Assembly: GCA_035293985.1 (NCBI GenBank) | Contig: DATGLS010000048.1 | Coordinates: 1-64,000, forward strand | DNA length: 64,000 nt | Direction: 5' to 3' | Source: JAVDCA01 sp035293985 | Lineage (GTDB): Bacteria > Pseudomonadota > Alphaproteobacteria > Rhizobiales > Xanthobacteraceae | Shown: one piece after another, positions 40,484 through 48,074 of the stretch | Numbering within the stretch: position 1 is the first letter of the stretch | How the letters are laid out: every line of letters begins with the position of its first letter | The notes under the pieces: generated by a model | Database searches by the model: none | What the model was told of the DNA's origin: nothing | Seen by the model: the letters and a program-made list of their open reading frames with translations, nothing else | Program-made: the position numbers and the translations under genes

Positions 40484-41271
40484 ACGCGCTGCGCCTGCAA
40501 ACGCTTTCGCGCACCGAAACCGCCCTGCTCGGCGTCGCCGGCGTGCTCTTATTTTTTGGTATCTGGAGCTTCCTGTCGCTCTCCGGCCTCGTGCCGCATC
40601 AGTTCCTGCCCGCCCCCTACGAGGTCGCGGGCCGCTTCATCGAGCTGCTCGGCACCCCATTCGCCGGCGCGACGCTGCAGGAGCACCTCGCCTCGAGCGC
40701 GCTGCGTTTCGCCTACGGCTTCCTGCTCGGCGCCGCCATCGGCATCCCGCTCGGTCTGCTGATGGGCTGGTTCCGCGTGCTCGACGAGATCGTCTCGCCG
40801 ATTTTCGATGGGCTGCGCTTCATCGCGCCGATCGCCTGGGTGCCGTTCGCGGCGCTGTGGTTCGGCACCGGCATCGGCGGGCCGATCCTGATCATCTTCG
40901 CGGGCGCGTTTCCGCCCTGCCTGATCAACGCGTATCGCGGCGCCCGCTTCGTGCCCCGGCCGCTGATCGAGGCCGCCCAGATGCTCGGCACCGGCAACCT
41001 GCGCATCATCGTCGAGGTCCTGCTGCCCGCCTCCACGGCCTCGATCGTCGCGGGCTTGCGCGTCTCCGCGGGCCTCGGCTGGCAGTCGCTGATCGGCGCC
41101 GAGCTGATCGTCGCCTCCACCGGTGTCGGCTTCATGATGGTGCAGGCGCAGCTCGATGCCTCGACCCCGACCGTGATGAGCGCGATGATCGCGATCGGCC
41201 TCGTCGGCCTTGCGATCGACGTCGCGCTGCGCGCGCTCGAAGCCGCCGTGCGACGTCGCGGACTGGCGTGA
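40480..41271 (+). CDS. ABC transporter permease (NitT/TauT type), second
   Basis: A 263-residue permease homologous to the first, starting at GTG 40480. Six helices; the EAA loop is EAAQMLGTGNLRIIVEVLLP followed by ASTASIVAGLRVSAGLGWQS. Two permeases in one NitT/TauT operon are unusual; one homodimer-forming gene is common. A near-operator sequence (TGCAAACGCTTTCG) at 40496-40509 lies inside its first codons. It precedes the ATPase gene by 10 nt. Confidence 0.92.
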   Translation: MNALRLQTLSRTETALLGVAGVLLFFGIWSFLSLSGLVPHQFLPAPYEVAGRFIELLGTPFAGATLQEHLASSALRFAYGFLLGAAIGIPLGLLMGWFRVLDEIVSPIFDGLRFIAPIAWVPFAALWFGTGIGGPILIIFAGAFPPCLINAYRGARFVPRPLIEAAQMLGTGNLRIIVEVLLPASTASIVAGLRVSAGLGWQSLIGAELIVASTGVGFMMVQAQLDASTPTVMSAMIAIGLVGLAIDVALRALEAAVRRRGLA

Positions 41272-41281
41272 GGCGCCCGCA

Positions 41282-42076
41282 ATGGCTGCGATCACGTTCG
41301 ATGCCGTGCAGAAGACGTTCGCCCGCAACGGAACGGGCATCGTCGCGGTCGAACGCATCGACCTCGTCATCGCCGACGAGGAGTTCGTCGCGATCGTCGG
41401 CCCGTCCGGCTGCGGCAAGACCACGTGCCTGCGCATGGTCGCGGGCTTCGAGTTTCCGACCAGCGGCAGCGTCAGCGTCGACGGCCGCCGCGTCACCGGG
41501 CCCGGCCCCGATCGCGCCGTCGTCTTCCAGCAGTTCGCGCTGTTTCCCTGGAAGACCGTGCACGACAATATCGCGCTGGGCCTGCGCAACAAGGGTGTCG
41601 CGCGCGAGGAGCGTGAGAGCCGCATCGCCAAGGCGATCGCAATCATGAACCTGCAAGGCTACGAGACCGCCTTCCCGCATCAGCTCTCCGGCGGCATGCA
41701 GCAGCGCGTCGCCATCGCCCGCGCCTACGTGCTCGACCCCGACGTGCTGCTGATGGACGAGCCGTTCGGCGCCCTCGACGCGCAGACCCGCGTCGCCATG
41801 CAGGAGGAGCTGGTGCGGCTCGCCCGCATCAACCCGCGCACCGTGCTGTTCATCACCCATTCGGTCGAGGAGGCCGTCTACCTCGCTGACCGCGTGGTGG
41901 TCATGTCGCGCCGCCCCGGCCGCATCAAGGAAGTGATCGACGTGCGCGCCGTGCGGGTCGCCGAGAAATGGGACCGGATCGAGCGCATCGAGGACGTGAT
42001 GGACCACGAGTCCTTCATCCACTGGCGCACGCATATCTGGCGCTCCCTGCGCGAGGAGAAGAGCGCACATGAATGA
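41282..42076 (+). CDS. ABC transporter ATP-binding protein (NitT/TauT type)
   Basis: A 264-residue ATPase. Walker A is GPSGCGKTT near residue 40, the Q-loop lies in VVFQQFALFPWKTVHDNIA, the ABC signature in HQLSGGMQQRVAIARAY and Walker B in VLLMDEPFGALDAQTR. The H-loop is ITHSVEEAVYLADRVVVM. It is like SsuB/TauB in length and sequence. It powers the two permeases encoded immediately upstream. Confidence 0.95.
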   Translation: MAAITFDAVQKTFARNGTGIVAVERIDLVIADEEFVAIVGPSGCGKTTCLRMVAGFEFPTSGSVSVDGRRVTGPGPDRAVVFQQFALFPWKTVHDNIALGLRNKGVAREERESRIAKAIAIMNLQGYETAFPHQLSGGMQQRVAIARAYVLDPDVLLMDEPFGALDAQTRVAMQEELVRLARINPRTVLFITHSVEEAVYLADRVVVMSRRPGRIKEVIDVRAVRVAEKWDRIERIEDVMDHESFIHWRTHIWRSLREEKSAHE

Positions 42077-42115
42077 CCCAAAGGGCGCAAAGCCCGAGAT
42101 CAACGGAGGAAAGCC

Positions 42116-43162
42116 ATGTGGAAACGATTGAGTGCCGCGCTCGCGGTAGCGGTCATGCTTGCGTTGCCGGTCGGCGCGCAGACGCAGACCAAGATCGGCG
42201 TGAGCTACCAGCCCGCCCTCTACTGGGCGCTGCCCTACTACATCGCGACGGAGAAAGGTTGGTGGAAGGACGTGGGTCTCGACCCGAACTTCTCGGTGTT
42301 TCCGGCCGGCGTGCCGCAGATGGCGGCCTCGCAGGCGAAATCGTGGGACGTCGGCGGCACCGGCTCGGTGCCGGCCGTGCTCGGCGCGGCGCGTTACGGC
42401 ATCCTCACCATCGGCATCACGAATGACGAGTCGCAGGCGAACGTCATGATGGTGAGCAAGGCGAAATTCGACGCGTTCAAGGCCGATCCGAAGAAGCTCA
42501 AGGGCCAGCGCATCCTGCTCACCAGCAACTCGACCGGCGACTACTCGGTGCGCAACTGCCTGAAGAAATTCGGCGTTGCGGCGAGCGACGTGCAGTTCGT
42601 CAACCTCGGTCAGGCGCAGATCATCACGGCGATCAGCTCCAACAACGGCGACGTGGTCGGCGTATGGGCGCCCAACAACTACACGCTCGAGGAGAAGGCG
42701 GGCGCCAAGACGCTGTGCACCGGCGCCGACGCCGGCGCGATCGTGCCGGGCGCGCTGGTCGTGCGCGCCGATTACGCCAAGGAGCACGCCAAGGAGGTCG
42801 CGGCCTATCTCGCGGTCTACCTGCGCGGCTGGGGCTGGGCGCTGAAGAATCCGAAGGAAGCGCGCGCGATGATGAAGAACTTCTATGCCCAGGGCGGCGT
42901 CGAAATCTCCGACCATGCGATGGACGAGGAATTCGCCCAACGCCCGGTCTTCCTGCTCGACCAGCAGCTCGCGATCATGGACCGCAGCAAGGGCCCATCC
43001 CGGGTCGACGGCTGGCTCGCCGACATCGGCAAGTTCATGGCCGAGGTCGGCACTTTCCCGAAGGCTCCCGACGTGAAGAGCTTCGTCACCGACGACTACA
43101 TGAAGATGGTCGCGGCCGATCCGAAGCTGAAGGCGTTCGCGACGGAATTCGACAAGAAGTGA
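42116..43162 (+). CDS. ABC transporter substrate-binding protein (NitT/TauT type)
   Basis: A 348-residue periplasmic binding protein with a signal peptide (ALAVAVMLALPVGAQ). The N-terminus KIGVSYQPALYWALPYYIAT, followed by EKGWWKDVGLDPNF, and the VGGTGSVPAVLGAARYG loop are typical of SsuA/TauA-like receptors. Ligand is unknown; oxidised anions, sulfonates or small organic ligands fit the family. GGAGG lies 6 nt before the ATG. It is the last gene of the transporter set. Confidence 0.93.
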   Translation: MWKRLSAALAVAVMLALPVGAQTQTKIGVSYQPALYWALPYYIATEKGWWKDVGLDPNFSVFPAGVPQMAASQAKSWDVGGTGSVPAVLGAARYGILTIGITNDESQANVMMVSKAKFDAFKADPKKLKGQRILLTSNSTGDYSVRNCLKKFGVAASDVQFVNLGQAQIITAISSNNGDVVGVWAPNNYTLEEKAGAKTLCTGADAGAIVPGALVVRADYAKEHAKEVAAYLAVYLRGWGWALKNPKEARAMMKNFYAQGGVEISDHAMDEEFAQRPVFLLDQQLAIMDRSKGPSRVDGWLADIGKFMAEVGTFPKAPDVKSFVTDDYMKMVAADPKLKAFATEFDKK

Positions 43163-43196
43163 GCGGTCTTCCGCACCGAGCACCGGCACCAGCCCC

Positions 43197-43252
43197 GCCT
43201 CATCCTGAGGAGCCTCGCGCGTCTGCGCGCGAGGCGTCTCGAAGGACGAGGC
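43197..43252. repeat. Hairpin repeat, family B, between binding-protein and dehydrogenase genes
   Basis: Nested inverted repeat: outer arms GCCTCATCCT (43197-43206) and AGGACGAGGC (43243-43252) pair at nine of ten positions, and inner arms GCCTCGCGCG (43212-43221) and CGCGCGAGGC (43226-43235) pair fully. The CCTCATCCTGAGGAGC...GTCTCGAAGGA pattern is a common intergenic element of Bradyrhizobium relatives. It sits inside the probable operon, so it may modulate mRNA levels of its two halves. Confidence 0.72.
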
Positions 43253-43360
43253 GGCCGGGGTGGTGCCGCTGGTGCCCGCGGACCGTGGTTCGAGGCGTAG
43301 GGGTCGGCCACGCCGGTGAGCAACTCACCATGAGGCGGAGTATTTTGCAGGGTCGAAAGA

Positions 43361-44674
43361 ATGCCCATTGAATACCTCAAGCGCGCAGCCAAGACGGCGG
43401 AGACCGAGGCGGAGAATGCCCGCGCGGTCGTCAGCGACATGCTGGCGGCAATCGAGCGACATGGCGAGCAAGCGGTGCGCGACTATGCGCAGAAGCTCGA
43501 TCGCTGGAGCGGGTCGATCGTGCTCGAGCCCGAGGAGATCGAGCGGCGCGCCGCTGAGGTCCCCGAATCCGTGCGGCGCGACATCGAGTTCGCCGCCGAT
43601 CAGGTGCGCCGCTTCGCGCTGGCCCAGCGCAACAGCATTTCGGATTTCTCCGTCGAGATGTTGCCGGGCCTCACGGCTGGGCAGCGGCTGGTGCCCGTCA
43701 ACGTCGCCGGCTGCTACGTGCCGACCGGGCGCTACGCGCATGTCGCGTCGGCCTACATGTCGATCGCCACCGCCAAGGCCGCCGGCGTGAAGACGGTGGT
43801 TGCCTGCTCGACGCCCTACCGAGCCGAGGGCATCCATCCCTACGTGCTCTACGCCATGAAGGTCGCCGGGGCCGACAGGATCATGACTCTCGGCGGCGTA
43901 CAGGCGATCGCCGCGATGGCGTTCGGCCTGTTCGGCAACGAGCCCGCCGACGTGATCGTCGGGCCGGGCAACAAGTTCGTGGCAGAAGCCAAGCGCATGC
44001 TGTTCGGCACGGTCGGCATCGACGTGTTCGCCGGCCCCTCCGAGGTCGCGATCATCGCCGACGACACCGCCGACGCCGAGATCGTCGCGGCCGACCTCGT
44101 CGGCCAGGCCGAGCATGGCCACGAGAGCCCGGCCTGGCTGTTCACCACCTCGCGCGCGCTCGCCGAGGCCGTGCTGCGCCGCGTGCCGTCGCTCGTCGCG
44201 GCGCTGCCGCCGACCGCGCGCGAGGCCGCCGGCGCCGCCTGGCGCGACTATGGCGAGGTCGTGCTGTGCGATTCGCGCGACGAGCTCGTGCAGGTATCCG
44301 ACCGCTATGCCTGCGAGCACCTCGAGGTGCACGCGCGCGACCTCGACTGGTGGCTCGGGCGCCTCACCAACTACGGCTCGCTCTTCCTCGGCGAGGAGAC
44401 GACGGTCGCGTTCGGCGACAAGACGTCGGGGCCGAACCACATCCTGCCGACCAAGCTCGCGGCGCGCTATTCGGCCGGGCTGTCGGTGCACAAGTTCCTC
44501 AAACCCCTCACCTGGCAGCGCGCGACCCGCGAGGGCTGCAAGGCGATCGCGCCCGCGACCGCCCGCATCTCGCGGCTCGAGGGCATGGAGGCGCATGCCC
44601 GCACCGCCGAGAGCCGCATGCAGAAGTATTTTCCAGGGCACAATTTCGACCTCGGCGATCCGGTCGACGCCTGA
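43361..44674 (+). CDS. Histidinol dehydrogenase-family enzyme, HpsN-like (sulfopropanediol 3-dehydrogenase)
   Basis: A 437-residue NAD-dependent zinc dehydrogenase of the histidinol dehydrogenase fold. Family blocks are VNVAGCYVPTGRYAHVASAY, VGPGNKFVAEAKRMLFG, DVFAGPSEVAIIADDT, VGQAEHGHESPAWLFT and ISRLEGMEAHARTAESRM. The N-terminus (MPIEYLKRAAKTAETEA) and the C-terminal EGMEAHARTA segment are those of HpsN, which oxidises (R)-2,3-dihydroxypropane-1-sulfonate to sulfolactate, rather than of biosynthetic HisD. No his gene is near, and the transporter and oxidoreductase neighbours favour catabolism. Another polyol as substrate cannot be excluded. Confidence 0.82.
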   Translation: MPIEYLKRAAKTAETEAENARAVVSDMLAAIERHGEQAVRDYAQKLDRWSGSIVLEPEEIERRAAEVPESVRRDIEFAADQVRRFALAQRNSISDFSVEMLPGLTAGQRLVPVNVAGCYVPTGRYAHVASAYMSIATAKAAGVKTVVACSTPYRAEGIHPYVLYAMKVAGADRIMTLGGVQAIAAMAFGLFGNEPADVIVGPGNKFVAEAKRMLFGTVGIDVFAGPSEVAIIADDTADAEIVAADLVGQAEHGHESPAWLFTTSRALAEAVLRRVPSLVAALPPTAREAAGAAWRDYGEVVLCDSRDELVQVSDRYACEHLEVHARDLDWWLGRLTNYGSLFLGEETTVAFGDKTSGPNHILPTKLAARYSAGLSVHKFLKPLTWQRATREGCKAIAPATARISRLEGMEAHARTAESRMQKYFPGHNFDLGDPVDA

Positions 44675-45444
44675 TGTCGCAGCTTGCGCATCTGTTCGAG
44701 CTCAAAGGCCGCACCGCGCTCGTCACCGGCGGCAATGCCGGCATCGGGCTGGCGCTTGCGCGCGCCCTCGGCCTTGCGGGCGCGCGCGTCGTCCTGGTGG
44801 CGCGGCGCGAGGCGCAACTCGCCGAGGCCGCGCGTACACTGTGCGCCGCGGGCATCGCGGCGCAGACGGTCGCGGCCGATCTCGCGACGCCCTACGGCCC
44901 CGATCGGGCCGCGGACGCCGCCCGTGCGGTCGCGCCGCAGGTCGACATCTTGGTCAACGCCGCCGGCATCAACCTGCGCCGTCCCTTCGAGGAGGTCACG
45001 ACCGAGGAGTTCGACCGCCATCTCGCGATCCATCTGCGGGCGCCGTTCCGGCTGACCCAGCTGCTCGCGCCCGCCATGGCGGCGCGCGGCTGGGGCCGCA
45101 TCGTCAACATCGCTTCTCTGCAGTCCGCGCGCGCCTTCGCGAACTCCGCGCCCTATGGCGCCGCCAAGGGCGGCGTCGTGCAGCTCACCCGCGCGATCGC
45201 CGAGCAATGGTCGCGCCACGGCATCACCTGCAACGCGATCGCGCCGGGCTTCTTCCCGACCGACCTCACAGCGCCCGTCTTCGACGACCCGGCGCGCAGC
45301 GCCGCGCTCGCGGCGCAGACCGCGATCGGCCGCAACGGCCGCTTGGAGGACCTCCATGGCGCCGTGGTCTTTCTCGCCTCCGACGCGTCGGGCTATATCA
45401 CGGGGCAAACCCTGTTCGTCGATGGCGGCTTCACGGCCAAATAG
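44674..45444 (+). CDS. Short-chain dehydrogenase/reductase
   Basis: A 256-residue classical SDR. The cofactor loop is VTGGNAGIG (residues 17-25), NAAG follows at 95-98, and catalytic residues are Ser148, Tyr161 and Lys165 (YGAAK). LFELKGRTALVTGG at the N-terminus resembles gluconate 5-dehydrogenase-type enzymes. Its start overlaps the stop of the HpsN-like gene by 1 nt. In HpsNOP systems an SDR interconverts substrate enantiomers, a possible role here. Confidence 0.9.
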   Translation: MSQLAHLFELKGRTALVTGGNAGIGLALARALGLAGARVVLVARREAQLAEAARTLCAAGIAAQTVAADLATPYGPDRAADAARAVAPQVDILVNAAGINLRRPFEEVTTEEFDRHLAIHLRAPFRLTQLLAPAMAARGWGRIVNIASLQSARAFANSAPYGAAKGGVVQLTRAIAEQWSRHGITCNAIAPGFFPTDLTAPVFDDPARSAALAAQTAIGRNGRLEDLHGAVVFLASDASGYITGQTLFVDGGFTAK

Positions 45445-45452
45445 GAGGCACC

Positions 45453-46448
45453 ATGAAAGCTCTCCTCTACACCGGCCCGCATACGGTGGAATGGCGCGAC
45501 CAGCCCGAGCCGACGCCCGGCAATGACGAGGTGGTGGTGCGGGTCGATGCGGTCGGCATCTGCGGCTCCGACATGCACGCCTATCACGGCCAGGATTCGC
45601 GCCGCCCGCCGCCGCTGGTGCTCGGCCACGAGGCGGCCGGCATCATCACCACCGGTCCGAATGCCGGTGCGCGCGTCGCCGTCAATCCGCTCACCACCTG
45701 CGGCACCTGCGACTTCTGCCTGGACGGTCGCGTGCATCTCTGCCCGACCCGCCAACTCATCTCCATGCCGCCGCGCCCCGGCGCCTTCGCCGAGCTGGTG
45801 CGCATCCCGGAGCGCCAAGCCGTCGCGATGCCGGACGGGCTCGCATTCACCAAGGCAGCGCTGACCGAGCCGCTCGCCGTCTGCCTGCACGCCGTCAACC
45901 ACGGCGCCCGCCACCTTGCCGTCCCGGTCTCGGCCGCCCGCTGCGTCGTGCTCGGCGCCGGCGCGATCGGGCTCGGCTGCGCGCTGGTGCTCGCCATGCA
46001 GGGCGCGCGCGAGATCCATATCGGCGAGACCAACGAGGCGCGGCGCAAGACCGCCGAGCGCGCCGGCGATTTCCGCTGCTATGCGCCCGGAAGTGCGGCC
46101 GAGCCGGCCGAATCCTCGATCGATCTCGTCATCGACGCGGTCGGCGCCGTGCCGACGCGCGCCGCCGCGAGCCGGCTGATCAGGCCGGGCGGCGTGATCG
46201 TCCATGTCGGCCTGCTGCCGGGCTCGGACGGCCTCGACGTGCGCAAGGTCACGCTGCAGGAAGTCGTCTTCACCGGCACCTACTGCTACACGCCGCTCGA
46301 ATTCCGCGACACCCTGCACGCCATCGCGGCCGGCCGCCTCGGCAGCCTCGACTGGTTCGAGGAGCGCCCGCTCGCCGCCGGCCCGCAGGCGTTCCGCGAC
46401 ATCGACGCCGGTGCGGTCGCGGCGGCGAAGATCGTGCTGCGGCCGTGA
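45453..46448 (+). CDS. Zinc-dependent polyol/alcohol dehydrogenase
   Basis: A 331-residue medium-chain dehydrogenase of the sorbitol/threonine dehydrogenase type. Catalytic zinc ligands are Cys37 (GICGSDMHAYHG) and His59-Glu60 (VLGHEAAG). Structural-zinc Cys lie in LTTCGTCDFCLDGRVHLC. The nucleotide loop is VLGAGAIGLGCAL. AGGAGG precedes the ATG by 5 nt, 8 nt after the SDR stop. It is likely the second polyol dehydrogenase of the pathway (HpsP-like position). Confidence 0.9.
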   Translation: MKALLYTGPHTVEWRDQPEPTPGNDEVVVRVDAVGICGSDMHAYHGQDSRRPPPLVLGHEAAGIITTGPNAGARVAVNPLTTCGTCDFCLDGRVHLCPTRQLISMPPRPGAFAELVRIPERQAVAMPDGLAFTKAALTEPLAVCLHAVNHGARHLAVPVSAARCVVLGAGAIGLGCALVLAMQGAREIHIGETNEARRKTAERAGDFRCYAPGSAAEPAESSIDLVIDAVGAVPTRAAASRLIRPGGVIVHVGLLPGSDGLDVRKVTLQEVVFTGTYCYTPLEFRDTLHAIAAGRLGSLDWFEERPLAAGPQAFRDIDAGAVAAAKIVLRP

Positions 46449-46454
46449 GCTTTA

Positions 46455-46545
46455 ACGTCATGGCTGGGCTTGTCCCGGCCATCCACGTCTTGCTTTTATG
46501 CCTCCCTCGGAAGACCTGGATGCCCGGCATTCGCCGGGCACGACG
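46455..46545. repeat. Dispersed intergenic repeat, family C
   Basis: ACGTCATGGCTGGGCTTGTC near one end and GCCCGGCATTCGCCGGGCAC with GACG at the other form an imperfect inverted repeat of about 90 bp. CCGGCCATCCACGTCTT and AAGACCTGGATGCCCGG are its mirrored middle parts. This layout is typical of another Bradyrhizobiaceae intergenic family. It separates the zinc dehydrogenase from the deacetylase-like gene. Confidence 0.72.
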
Positions 46546-46566
46546 GATGAGGAATCTTCAGCCCCC

Positions 46567-47445
46567 ATGCCCACCTACCCGCGCGACCGTTTCGCCTACT
46601 CCTCCCCTTTCACCCGTCCGCCTCTGCGGCTGCCCAAGGGGCGCATGATCGTGTGGTCGGTGGTGAATATCGAGGAATGGGAGATCACCCGGCCGATGGC
46701 CCGCGCGCTGTCGCAGCCGCCGCAGGGCCAGTTCGCGATTCCCGATTTCCCCAACTGGACCTGGTACGAATACGGCATGCGGGTCGGCATCTGGCGCCTG
46801 ATGCGCGCGCTCGAGGCCGCCGGCGTCACGCCCACCATGTCGCTCAATGCCAAAGTTTGCGAGACCTATCCGGAGGTCGCGGCCGCGGCGCGCGACGCCG
46901 GCTGGGAGTTCATGGCGCATTCCTACGTGCAGATGCCCATCCAGCAGATCGCCGATCAGCGCGCCGTGATGCGTCAATCGATCGAGATCATCGAGGCGTT
47001 CACCGGCAAGAAGCCCACCGGCTGGCTCGGCCCGGGCCGCGGGCAGACCTACGAGACGCTCGACTACGTCACCGAATGCGGCTTCACCTGGTTCGGCGAC
47101 TGGGTGCTCGACGACCAGCCGTTCTGGGTCAAGACCGCGCACGGCCCGGTGCTCTCGGTGCCGTACAGCGCCGAGATCAACGACATCACGCTGATGGTCT
47201 CGCACCACCACGAGTCCGACGTGCTGCTCACCCGCACGCGCGACGCGTTCGACCGGCTCTACGCCGAGTCAGCCGAGTCGACCCGCATCCTGGCGATCGG
47301 CGTGCACCCCTACGTCACCGGCGCGGCGCACCGGATCAAGTATTTCGAGGAGCTCTACGCCTACATCAATCGGCACGACGTGGTGCACTGGACCGGCCAA
47401 CAGATCCACGACTGGTATGCCGCGCAGGTGCCGCGGCCGGCGTGA
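46567..47445 (+). CDS. Polysaccharide deacetylase-family protein (PuuE-like)
   Basis: A 292-residue protein of the NodB/polysaccharide-deacetylase fold in the subgroup that includes allantoinase PuuE. Segments are MIVWSVVNIEEWEITRPM, NWTWYEYGMRVGIWRLMRAL, WEFMAHSYVQMPIQQIADQR, KPTGWLGPGRGQTYETLDYV and ILAIGVHPYVTGAAHRIKYF. The NodB N-terminal Asp-Asp is not seen, so it may hydrolyse a C-N bond in a small molecule instead of a polysaccharide. It follows the dehydrogenases on the same strand. Confidence 0.85.
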   Translation: MPTYPRDRFAYSSPFTRPPLRLPKGRMIVWSVVNIEEWEITRPMARALSQPPQGQFAIPDFPNWTWYEYGMRVGIWRLMRALEAAGVTPTMSLNAKVCETYPEVAAAARDAGWEFMAHSYVQMPIQQIADQRAVMRQSIEIIEAFTGKKPTGWLGPGRGQTYETLDYVTECGFTWFGDWVLDDQPFWVKTAHGPVLSVPYSAEINDITLMVSHHHESDVLLTRTRDAFDRLYAESAESTRILAIGVHPYVTGAAHRIKYFEELYAYINRHDVVHWTGQQIHDWYAAQVPRPA

Positions 47446-47510
47446 CGAGGTCGGCACGACCGGGCCGCGCGTCCGATCCGATCGAATCGGGATGCCCCCT
47501 CGCCCGCGGC

Positions 47511-47876
47511 CTAGTGGCTGGCCCAGCTTTTGACCGCCTGCATGGCGCTGTTCGCGTCGGCATTGTCCGCGCCGCCTTGGTCGAGCTGGACGCCTCGGCT
47601 CAAACTGGCAATCAGATTGCGGCACCGCTGCTCATCGGCGTTGAAGTTGCGGCCCGCGCCGGCCGATCCGTTCCGGCCGCTGTATTCGGCTTCCATTTCC
47701 TTCACGCAATCCTCAATTCCCTGCGCCTGGCCGATCTGCTGCTCGAGCGATCGGAAACAGCGCGACGTGGTGAAGCTGCCGCGCTGGCAATTCAAGGCCT
47801 GGCTCTGCATCGTCGTGCCGAGAAGGCAGAAGACCGCAGCCGCGACCACCAGCGCGAGCTTCAACTGACCTGTCAT
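47511..47876 (-). CDS. Small secreted cysteine-containing protein
   Basis: A 121-residue exported protein, with signal peptide (KLALVVAAAVFCLLGTTMQS) cleaved near SQA-LN. The mature part has four Cys (LNCQRGSFTTSRCFRSLEQQ, EDCVKEM and QRCRNLIASL), which probably make two disulfides. No family is recognised. AGGAAA lies upstream of the chosen ATG. The 198-nt region upstream of it (47877-48074) shows no other feature. Confidence 0.65.
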   Translation of the reverse strand: MTGQLKLALVVAAAVFCLLGTTMQSQALNCQRGSFTTSRCFRSLEQQIGQAQGIEDCVKEMEAEYSGRNGSAGAGRNFNADEQRCRNLIASLSRGVQLDQGGADNADANSAMQAVKSWASH

Positions 47877-48074
47877 GGGTGTTTCCTTGTTTTCCTTCGT
47901 TGACCACGCGCCGATGTCGACGCCCAGCTGATAGCGTGAGCGCTCCGCAGGGCTCATGGGATTTATTGCAATGATCGTCGTGCCGCCGGCCCGAGCCGCG
48001 ATATTACCAATGTTCCAGACTTGACATCGGCGATGGAACCGCTGCTGAGACGCGTGTGACGCCGTGCCACCGCA

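Noticed and set aside
41132..43189. 685-codon minus-strand frame opposite the ABC importer genes
   Set aside because: The plus-strand genes have clear motifs and overlaps; the antisense frame is repetitive in Arg/His/Asp/Val.
43361..44674. Biosynthetic histidinol dehydrogenase (hisD)
   Set aside because: No his genes nearby, and N-terminal and C-terminal segments match the HpsN-like group next to an importer and polyol dehydrogenases. The fold is the same, so this is a reassignment rather than a rejection of homology.
48021..48026. TTGACA on the plus strand as a promoter
   Set aside because: No plus-strand gene starts nearby and no -10 element follows; it is probably chance.
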